This document shows, piece after piece, positions 49,201 through 55,900 of a stretch of 64,000 nt of DNA (positions within the stretch are counted from its first letter, which is position 1; each line of letters opens with the position of its first letter). Location of the stretch: positions 48,684,130 through 48,748,129 of the forward strand of contig OW388297.1 in assembly GCA_936450465.1 (NCBI GenBank), given 5' to 3'. The translations under genes were made by a program, and so were the position numbers. The notes under the pieces were generated by a model. That model saw nothing but the letters and a program-made list of their open reading frames with translations. It did no database searches and had not been told where the DNA came from. Source of the DNA: Gibbula magus (taxonomy: Eukaryota; Mollusca; Gastropoda; Trochida; Trochidae).

Positions 49201-52200
49201 TCCAATGTAATAGGTAGTGCAAGCCACATACTCTGTATGTCAAGAACAGTGTTCACAGCCACTCCTTTCACTTCATGCATGTACAGTAGAACACAGATAT
49301 AACAAACTCCAAGGGACCAAAGAATTTAGTTCGGTTTATCCGCTGTTCGCTTTTCATGTTTGCCCGCCAACTATAGGGCTTTTGACAGGACTTATAAATT
49401 TGTTTGCTATATCGATGTTCTACTGATCAGATATTCGGAACACACTTTCTGTCATCCAAAAGAGCAGGCCTCAGTGTTGAAAAACTGGTAGGCTAAGATT
49501 ATTACTGCATCATTAAATAAAGGGTCAACAGCAAATAAGGAACATGAACTTGAAAATGTGAATTTAAGGACATAAAAGTTCGACAAAATTATCATGGAAC
49601 CCACCTGCCCAGCAGTATCAACAAGCTGCAGAGCGAATTCCTGCCCTCGAATTGTTATCATTTTCTGAAATGCTGAAACCAAAGAATTAAAACATGAAAC
49701 CATGAAATGCAAAACAACTCAGAAGTAAAGAATTATTTTTCTTCAATATTTGGGTTAGAAATATTTATTTAAATTTATCTGAATTAAAATTATTTCTTTT
49801 CTTGAAAGTAGAAGATGATTATTAAATCAACACAACATGAATCTACACCTTTTAGTAGAACTCACCGTAACAACATTTAAACTTGTAGTTCCACTTATTT
49901 TCTTTTCAAACAAAGTCAAGTGTAAATCACTTTTTCAAAGAATTTAAAAAACAACTCTATTCTTAAATACATAACTGTAAAGCAGCATAGTCTATCTACA
50001 GATACCTCAGCTGTTTTGTTTCTACTGAAAGAAATGTGACTTACTATTTTCAATAGTTGGATCGTAAGAATCCACAAAATGGTTTTCCACAAACTGGATA
50101 GTCAAGGATGATTTACCTGAAAGCAATGAAACTTTTAGTATTGTTATAGTTACTACAATGATTAAAAGGAGGGTTCTATCGGGTAGGGTTCGGTACCACG
50201 AAAATTTCAGTACCGCGGTATACCTATTTTTTGTGTCCAAGTACCATGGTATTTACCATGATATACCATGCTTGAAATGAATAGGATCAGGTTATGTATT
50301 ATATACAGGTAGAATTGTTCCAGATGTCTTTTTATTCAGAACTCAATATCATACATCAAAGATGGAGAATTAAAAAGTAGATAAAATCATAACTATCATT
50401 TCAAGTTTTTCTTAAGGAATATCAGCATATCAACATGCAACCAATCAGTTAGCAAATTGCAAACACTTTCGTTAAGAGATGTATTACATCGGTCCACTCA
50501 AGGTGTCAGCATCCTTTTTTTTTTATATCTGTGAGCAATGGAGAGATTTATGAAGGAATTCATCCTCGATAATCCAGCGCTATTGTTCCGATAAATCTAC
50601 ACACAAGCGCTGGAAAACAGTAAGGGTATTTATCCCTAACCTAGTTACCTCCTCTTGGGTCCATGTTATCCAATCAGAAACGAAACGCACACACTATCTG
50701 CTTAAACAACTCGACCAATCAAAACGCATCACTACCGTTATTTATAGAAACAAACATGGCTGCGGCCGACTCACTCGATTACGATAAAGTTTGTAACAAA
50801 TTCAGCGTAGAAAACCTGACAGAAACTCAAAAGAAAGTTTTAAGAAGTCTGTACGAGAAGAAGGTAGCATTCATGTCCATCAAAACGGGTGGAGGTAAAT
50901 GATTAAAATCCCTGTGCTACCAGGCGTTCCCAATCATCTGCGAAAGCCAAGATCCTGACACGAGAGTGCTTGTTTTTTTCACCCTTGATTTCAAGTGATC
51001 TCATTGGTTGTTAGAAAGCAAGCGTTTCGCTGAGTCATTGCGAAGGGAGGTAACTAAGTAAGTTAAGGATAAATACCCTTACTGTTTTCCAGCGCTTGTG
51101 TGTAGATTTATCGGAACAATAGCGCTGGATTATCGAGGATGGAAGGAATTTTACAAGCAGAGTAAATCTAAATTATTTCTAAATAGGTTGCTTTATTGTT
51201 GATCATAATACTGTCTTTCTTGAAACTTAAAAATACTTTGTAATAATTCTACTGCTGACGCTAACTAAGTCGTAAGAGACAAATCTAAAAATAGATTTCT
51301 TGGCAAAGCCGTAAAAATCTGCTTTCTTCCGCACTTGATATGATGTCTTCACTGGTCTGCTGTGTGTCAGAATAACAAATAACAGACGTTTTAAGATTTG
51401 GGATAGTTGTAGAATGGTTGAAACTAAACATTTTGTCAGTTTAATTAAAATTCAAGATAGTAAGTGAATTTTCAGGCGTGTCCACAAGGCACAGCTGTAC
51501 AATTTTACCTGTGCCCTATTAAATTTACCTGTGCACTCGGTATCAAATGAAGGTAATTTCGATCCCTGGTTTCCATTTCACATGACAAGTAACCAAGATA
51601 ACAGATGCTACCGATAGATCGGTGACCGTGATAGAACTTTACCTTCAAGAAGAAAGGTCAGACAATCCATTCCCTAGTAATACAATAATTGCAATATGTA
51701 TTTTCTTATTTAACAACATTATGTTGCATATTGCACCAAACAATTTTTAGTGAAATGCATATTCTGAGGTATAAAAGTCGTAAAATAATGTATCTCATAT
51801 CGCTTGGTGGTTTTCTTTCAAAGTGGTCAAATGACTGCCCATATACTCGCATGTTCCGATACAAATTCAGTAAGCAAATCACAAGTGATTCAACAAAGCG
51901 TTCAGTGCGAGAAGATGGGGGGCAATTAACTCAGGGTAGCCTCATTTCGTCTGTTTCAGTAACATTAGGAATGTGTTCAGTGCACGAAGTATTCTAAATG
52001 CGTTAAAAAATGTGAAGTTTTAAAAATTAGGTGACTGGCCAGCCCATGACATGAGTTTCATCGGCACTAAACTGGTACAGAACATGCGCCTATACAGGGT
52101 GTCCACAGACCTTGTGGAGTGGAATCAATAGATCCAGTTCGTTTCCTGGTAGATACAATATTTTCCAGATATTACTGTTAGGCACCTCAAAAAATGGTCA

Positions 52201-52515
52201 ATATTAATCAAACTGTTAAACACATTGTGAAGGTTATGATTTATATTTACAGAGAACGTCATAGGGTTATGGTATTTTAAAATAATTTGAATGAATATAT
52301 AATCATTGTTATTGTCAGACTCTATAGGCCTAACTGTAGTAATGATGCTTGCCAGAAGATAATGAACGAAAATAGGTCACCTTTGTGGAAGCATGCTTTT
52401 CCATTCGAAAAATTGTAAACAAGAGAAAAAGGCAAAACGAAAGATTAAACACATAAAGATCTCACCAACGGATCTGTAGCCCATTATGGCTATTTTTCTG
52501 TGTTTTGGTGGCATA
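28137..52515 (-). CDS. RHEB: Rheb small GTPase, complete, eight coding exons
   Basis: Rheb is a Ras-family GTPase that, when GTP-bound, activates mTORC1 on lysosomal and endomembranes; TSC2 is its GAP. Exons: 52515-52467, 50116-50045, 49672-49605, 48585-48503, 47660-47604, 34281-34234, 32219-32138 and 28226-28137. All splice sites are GT-AG and all phases agree, giving 182 residues (human has 184). The P-loop is GYRSVGKSS (12-20), with the Rheb-specific Arg in place of the usual Ras glycine. Switch I is DSYDPTIEN (32-40), G3 DTAGQ (59-63), G4 NKSD (118-121), G5 SSAK (147-150). The C-terminal CaaX box CVLS (179-182) predicts farnesylation. The protein looks fully functional. The introns are large and transposon-filled; intron 5 alone is 13.3 kb. 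The gene is head to head with NEMP. Confidence 0.97.
28282..29310 (+). mobile_element. pearl-like family A, copy 3, with nested palindrome
   Basis: AATAGAGCCATGGGCTCTGT left end, several internal units, ACGG microsatellite, GCCCATCAGGCCTTTCAGGCC right end. A palindromic insert lies at about 28850-28983 (TATCAATTAAGTAACTGCC pairing with GGCAATTACCTAATTAATA). In Rheb intron 7. Confidence 0.6.
29759..31988 (+). mobile_element. family A element, copy 4 (degenerate or composite)
   Basis: The left end AATAGAGCCATGGCCTCTGT is at 29762. The repeat-rich body, ACGG run and right end are at about 31455-31988. The AT-rich middle may be later insertion or an unrelated segment between two partial copies. 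In Rheb intron 7. Confidence 0.45.
32138..32219 (-). CDS. RHEB: Rheb exon 7 (SAK motif)
   Basis: The exon encodes [19 protein letters not shown] and ESSAKENQ, containing the G5 SAK motif. The acceptor is GCAAAG. The donor is GTTTGT, a weaker but valid site. Confidence 0.93.
32809..33087 (-). mobile_element. SINE S1 nested in the 1.6-kb TIR element
   Basis: GTGAG tail four repeats long, intact body and box B (GGTTCGAATCCC on the minus strand); the box A side is missing. Its closeness to the S1 consensus suggests a young insertion. Confidence 0.75.
33249..33674 (+). CDS. unidentified 141-codon ORF in the TIR element
   Basis: An open frame with a hydrophobic N-terminal half and a basic patch ([16 protein letters not shown]) followed by a hydrophilic end ([16 protein letters not shown]). 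No family is recognised. It could be a captured exon or chance; its length is unusual for this AT-rich window but it lacks a recognised domain. Confidence 0.3.
   Translation: MSRDCGIYPILCVSVPSNMLFIQAMFKIPIIIFTFQWICNVGKYLHLNKQAFQQAIHCLYMLGLSLCLKCIRARNLHKKAKKLQVKAEFVCLMNNNTEIIAHAQTIETGQDSAVYKYYVEQRFQRTAFRYTDKLVTIVSYR
34234..34281 (-). CDS. RHEB: Rheb exon 6 (NKxD motif)
   Basis: The exon encodes [15 protein letters not shown] with the guanine-specificity motif NKSD. The acceptor is TTAACAG and the donor GTAAAA. Confidence 0.94.
34368..34831. mobile_element. hAT MITE with perfect 8-bp target duplication
   Basis: Ends TAAGGCTGTG / CACAGCCCTA with repeated TTGCAATAC subterminal motifs. CTTAATTT flanks both sides (34360-34367 and 34832-34839), the 8-bp duplication diagnostic of hAT. 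In Rheb intron 5, just downstream of exon 6 coordinates. Confidence 0.85.
34845..36222 (+). mobile_element. pearl-like family A, copy 5, with 145-bp tandem array
   Basis: Left end AATAGAGCCATGGGCTCTGT. The GATGAAAATAGG marker recurs near 35091, 35236, 35382, 35527, 35672, 35818 and 35963, giving a 145-146 bp period over about seven units. Then comes an ACGG microsatellite and the right end GGCCTTTCAGGCCTGATGAG. This is the best-preserved family A copy. In Rheb intron 5. Confidence 0.75.
36455..40991. mobile_element. piggyBac-like element, 4.5 kb, non-coding
   Basis: TIRs CCCTTAACTTGCG (left) and CGCAACGTAAGGG (right) are flanked by TTAA on both sides (36451-36454 and 40992-40995), the signature of piggyBac insertions. 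No transposase ORF is visible, so it is non-autonomous or decayed. Internal hairpins lie at about 36600-36680 and 39520-39610. Its right 0.7-1.1 kb is shared, in reverse, with the 1.6-kb element at 44881. Confidence 0.8.
39515..39612. repeat. hairpin inside the piggyBac-like element
   Basis: AATAATGACCTCGACCTCGT and GAATATCTGCGATAACCA pair with TGGTTATCACAGATATTC and TGCGGTCATTATT. Confidence 0.6.
40994..47218 (+). repeat. 1,153-bp tandem array, four copies, copy 4 split
   Basis: Units begin AAGATTCAAGGGCAAAAAC at 40994, 42147, 43300 and 44453: exactly 1,153 bp apart. Copy 4 is interrupted by 44881-46489; its two parts (428 + 725 bp) again total 1,153. The copies differ by only a few substitutions. 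Each unit joins the right part of a family B hairpin element, unique sequence, and the left part of a CAGTGGTCCCTCGC-type transposon; the junction is AACACAGCT|AAGATTC. In Rheb intron 5. Confidence 0.93.
44881..46489. mobile_element. piggyBac-like element, 1.6 kb derivative
   Basis: Inserted in array copy 4 with TTAA duplication (44877-44880, 46490-46493); the other copies retain the empty site GTTTAACAACTG. TIRs CCCTTACGTTGCG and CGCAAGTTAAGGG. It is a reverse-oriented deletion derivative of the 36455-40991 element. It has an internal 130-bp duplication (45025 and 45155) absent from the long copy. Confidence 0.88.
46936..47587. mobile_element. Tc1/mariner- or Tigger-like MITE, complete copy
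   Basis: CAGTGTTCCCTCGCTATAAC at the left pairs with GTTAGAGCGAGGGACCACTG at the right; 652 bp. Left-half copies at 41864, 43017 and 44170 belong to the tandem array. Non-coding. It ends about 20 bp from Rheb exon 5. Confidence 0.65.
47604..47660 (-). CDS. RHEB: Rheb exon 5
   Basis: The exon encodes [18 protein letters not shown], equivalent to the conserved SFEV helix of Rheb. The donor is GTAAGT. It precedes the 13.3-kb intron that holds the piggyBac elements and the tandem array. Confidence 0.94.
47661..48502. other. Rheb intron 4, no element recognised
   Basis: AT-rich intron. The minus-strand open frame extending exon 5 upstream is an intron read-through, not extra coding sequence. Confidence 0.5.
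48503..48585 (-). CDS. RHEB: Rheb exon 4 (switch II)
   Basis: The exon encodes [20 protein letters not shown] and YSTNSMK, corresponding to switch II and beta-4 of Rheb. The donor is GTAAGA. Confidence 0.95.
48968..49014. repeat. hairpin ATCCAGAGTATA
   Basis: ATCCAGAGTATA pairs with TATACTCTGGAT around a 21-bp loop. It is followed by TTATCGAGAATGG, which resembles the terminus of the MULE-like element at 50561. Confidence 0.5.
49101..49474. mobile_element. foldback element with a nested MITE
   Basis: CTGAGGCCTGCTC pairs with GAGCAGGCCTCAG. Internal arms carry GGTACATGCGTGAGGTGAAA / TTTCACTTCATGCATGTAC. Rheb intron 3. Confidence 0.55.
49284..49425. mobile_element. Tc1/mariner-like MITE nested in the foldback
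   Basis: CAGTAGAACACAGATATA and TATATCGATGTTCTACTG ends; 142 bp. Confidence 0.6.
49605..49672 (-). CDS. RHEB: Rheb exon 3 (DTAGQ)
   Basis: The exon encodes [19 protein letters not shown] and AGQ (G3 motif). The correct acceptor is GGTTTCAG before CATTTCAG, which restores the Thr codon and the conserved TIENTF order. A second AG eight bases downstream would break the frame. Confidence 0.96.
50045..50116 (-). CDS. RHEB: Rheb exon 2 (P-loop end, switch I)
   Basis: The exon encodes [19 protein letters not shown] and TIEN, which is near-identical to Rheb of other animals. The acceptor is TTTCAG and the donor GTAAGT. Confidence 0.96.
50561..51141. mobile_element. Pack-MULE-like element carrying a RecQ-like helicase fragment
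   Basis: Long TIRs (CATCCTCGATAATCCAGCGC...), identical for 75 bp and similar to about 92 bp, are flanked by a perfect 9-bp duplication GAAGGAATT (50552-50560 and 51142-51150). Long TIRs with a 9-bp duplication are the hallmark of Mutator-like elements. The 0.4-kb interior holds the start of a helicase gene rather than a transposase. In Rheb intron 1, opposite in sense to Rheb. Confidence 0.85.
50756..50998 (+). pseudogene. RecQ-like helicase N-terminal fragment, broken
   Basis: From ATG 50756 the frame reads [48 protein letters not shown], then TGA. After a 9-base in-frame interruption that contains the stop (TGATTAAAA), it resumes [20 protein letters not shown] and ends at TGA 50996-50998. 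TGGGK-SLCYQ is a Walker A motif of RecQ-type helicases, preceded by the usual upstream Q-motif-like region. Only the first part of the ATPase domain is present. It was probably captured from a host gene's first exon. Confidence 0.7.
51151..52466. other. Rheb intron 1 remainder; dispersed repeat
   Basis: 51880-52150 shares segments (AAACTGGTACAGAAC, CAGACCTTGTGGAGTGG) with 16400-16660. No coding signal. Confidence 0.4.
52467..52515 (-). CDS. RHEB: Rheb exon 1 (start, P-loop)
   Basis: The exon encodes [16 protein letters not shown] plus one base of the P-loop Gly. The donor is GTGAGA. The ATG aligns with the family start to within one residue. Confidence 0.93.
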
Positions 52516-52793
52516 GTGGTACGGACAATGATTTTAAACCATCGATGATAATGAAGAAATAATGTGAAAACTGCGCAAATCTGGCAATCGAAATTGTTTT
52601 GACCGGAAGTTTATTTCTTCACCGGAAGAAGACCTTCTATTAATCTCAAAACAAAGCGTGTAGTGAAATTTTGTGCTGCATTCCAACATTGGGTCGGTGA
52701 ACATATTAAAATGATTCATATGAGAGTAAAATCAATATTTAATTAAATAAATTGTGTATTTCTCTGGATATTGTGGATTTTTAAGAGAATGCC
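52516..52793. promoter_or_regulatory. bidirectional Rheb/NEMP promoter with two ETS-like sites
   Basis: The start codons of Rheb (minus) and NEMP (plus) are about 280 bp apart (340 bp if the downstream NEMP ATG is used). The interval contains ACCGGAAGT at 52602-52610 and ACCGGAAGA at 52620-52629, both matching the ETS-family core CCGGAA; ETS sites are typical of TATA-less bidirectional housekeeping promoters. No TATA box was convincing. Transcription start sites are not known. Confidence 0.55.
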
Positions 52794-52853
52794 ATGGATT
52801 TTGTCCCAAAGCAAAGTTTAGAGGGTATTAGCAATGGCGCACAAATATTGAGA

Positions 52854-52965
52854 ATGGCGAACACGTTCTGCTTTCTGATTCTATTATTTGCTTTCTCATC
52901 AGCAGTGGAAGATGATGACTGGATTAATGAATGCAAAGATGCCAGATCTAATGGCCAGAAAGAAT
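52854..52965 (+). CDS. NEMP1: NEMP exon 1 (signal peptide)
   Basis: The exon encodes a hydrophobic signal peptide followed by an acidic stretch (EDDDW). The donor is GTAAGA. The ATG at 52854 is preferred because it places the hydrophobic core right at the N-terminus; an in-frame ATG at 52794 is possible. A short out-of-frame uORF (52789-52821) overlaps the upstream start. Confidence 0.7.
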
Positions 52966-55900
52966 GTAAGACATCTTATAGGCATATGAAGAATACTGAT
53001 AATGTTTAGAACGTTTTATAAATACGTCATCCCAACTGCGCAAGTGATTTTGTTTGCAGTGGCAACTTAGAGTTTGACTATTTGCTATGTATAAAGAATA
53101 AATTCTTCTTCAGTTTATATTAACAGTGACGAGTGTAATGTATTTTGAAATTTGAAAGAGACAAATGTGACTTTTATTTGACCGACTAATTGCAGGATAT
53201 TGATAAATTTTTGGCAAATATTTTTAACTTTAAAGGGGCAGTAGCACGTTTTTTCGCTCAAATACGTTGATGAAATGTATTTTTAAAATACTTTCACTAA
53301 TAGTAAAAAATCCTTCTCTCTTCGCAAAATCAAGTTAAAAATGAGAGTACATGGTTCTGTAACGCCATGGGAATCGATTTGTCATTCGAAATAAGAAAAT
53401 GTGTTCACAATAAAATGGCCGCCATGCAATTTTTGCTTTATACGCAACACCGTTATTACCACTACTGATAATTTGTTTGTTTAATAAGATGTTTAACCCT
53501 CTAAAGTAAATATAAATGGCATAACTATCATTTTAAATGGGAAATTTGAAAAAATAAAATTTGCAAAAAACGTGCTACTGCCCCTTTAAATTAAAGTTAC
53601 GTGAACCTAAATATAGATTTCAAACCACAGTACCCTGATCCACTTTCGTTCGACCTGCCTTCATCCTCATTTCTCTAATTTATGGTGAAGAGCACATACA
53701 GATTCCTCCTGCAAATATGCAATGAAAATAGAGAACTTCTGCTTGTTATGACTTTATAAGGAAGATAAATCAGAGAATAAGATGAATGATTCAATGATCA
53801 TTATAATGAAATTACACAGTTACACAATTTGATATAAAAAAGTGTGTTCTGTTTTTAGACTGCAAAAACTTATAGTTGATAATTTTGTAAAACTTGCCAT
53901 TTATCGTTCAAGAAATTATAAAAATATATTTCAGATATTTTACACTACTTTGCAACATTATAAAGCAGGGTTTAAAAAATATGTAAGTGCAAAGTCACTG
54001 ACTTGCCAAATTTTGCCTTTAACTTTACCCCCAAAATTGCCAAAAAGTCACTGTCTTACTTCTTATATATAATCCAAGTAGCAGAACTTCTAGATCAAGC
54101 TCTGTGACATAGAAATAATATCTGCTGTAAGTTCATGACACCTACACCGAAAATAATTCTCAATCCCTGCAAAGTAAACAAAATTTCTGCAATGAAAATG
54201 TTGTCTTATTTATTAAAACTTATATGTCTTTAAATGTTTTGTTGTATACATACTGAATATTGTACATATACCAAGCTTGTGAAAAAGTTGTGTAAATTTG
54301 TTTGGGAGTGGTATTCATATAAGCCATATGGCTTGTGCACCCTATGTTTAAAACATAGATACTGTATTTCCTTAATTACACGCCTGCCTTTAATAGACTC
54401 CCTTGCACAGGGCTTTCTGAAAAAAATATAAGCCTGCCTTAATTAAACGCCAGGTAAACTGAATTTAACTTCTTCTATTGCTGCTCCCTACTGTAGTCGT
54501 CTGTCTCTACAAGCCTTATTGTGAAATAGACGCCTGCCTTGAATAGAACTGAAGTCTGCCTAAAATAGACGCCTATGATGTAGACTGTTTGAAAATAATA
54601 GACGTACGGCGTGTAATTAAGGAAATACGGTAAGAGCCATAAGGTTGTTCTCATTAATCAGTACCAGTAACTAGAGGTGACTATTGACCTGCAAGGACTA
54701 TTGCGATAGGGAAAGTCTATTGTGACCTACTATTACATAGCTATTGCGATAGTTTATCAATAAACGAAAAAGAACAAATCCTGGAATAAACAGTGTTTTT
54801 AATGTCTTTACTTTGAACAGGGACCTTATATACAGGGACTCGTCTCTTCTGCTCGTTACATGATCATTTCTACTGAGCAATCCAATTAGACCTCTCCTCG
54901 TCGCGCTTTAACGCACAAGCGACTTGGTGCTTGCGCAAGCGCTTGTTTTGTTATCGCACTGTATTGTTGTAACCAGTTGGTGTTTCCGAGTCTGGCCGAC
55001 TCGCTCGTGCGTCAATCGGCAATCTTCGTAAAGTCAAGAAACATAAGAGTGATTGACAATCATTTTAACTACAAAGAACATGCGTATTACATGCTGACTA
55101 CTTTCCCCTAAAATAACAGTTTGACACAAACGCATCAGAAAACCATTCATCTTTCCCAAATTTGATATTTTAGAATTTATCCCCTTGGGTAAAAGTAAAA
55201 ATGTTCAATTTTTCCTTGAACCATTCTAAATATCATATCTCATCTGTTCAGACAATATGGCGGACTGACTCGCTATTTTAAAGCCATTTCCAGCTGCCCT
55301 GGGACAGCCAGACAGACACAGCTCGTCTCCGAGAAAGTATCTTAGCCTGTCAACTCCTTATCAGTGATCTTGACCTATGCCTTTCTTCCACTGCCCTCTC
55401 CCTCTCTCTGTGTGTACATCTTCTGATAGTTAACTTAATAGTTATGTTGTTTTACATTATTTTACAGTTTCTGATAATTGTTATTTATTGCTAGCCAATT
55501 ATACTGTATATAGGTTCTTATGTAAATAATGTTGAATTTGGTATTTTGTATATTTTGGTAATAAATCGTTTTATTAATGTATCATTTGCATTTGGATTAT
55601 TAATAGCTTGAACATGTATGCATTACACGTGAATATGTCATATAAAACTGAATCAACTTTAGCATGAAGTCTATTGTGTTTTAGAGGAGCTACCGTTTGT
55701 TTTTAAATAGAGGGATAATGATAAATACTGACTCCGATGGAAAGTGACAGCTATGGCCCAGTGACGGTCCAGTCATGGCCTTCACACCCCGCCTTATCTT
55801 GGAAGAATTTACCCTAATTTAGATTGTTGACGTACTGTGGAAATGGCTTTAACTGCAAAGTACGAGCGTATTACATGCTGGCTTCTTTCCCTTAAAATAC

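Noticed and set aside
49452..49712. 86-codon minus-strand frame
   Set aside because: Only residues from 49672 to 49605 are coding (Rheb exon 3); the remainder is intron on both sides.
52534..52719. 61-codon frame in the Rheb/NEMP intergenic region
   Set aside because: It overlaps the shared promoter, runs upstream of Rheb exon 1 in another frame and has no recognisable feature.
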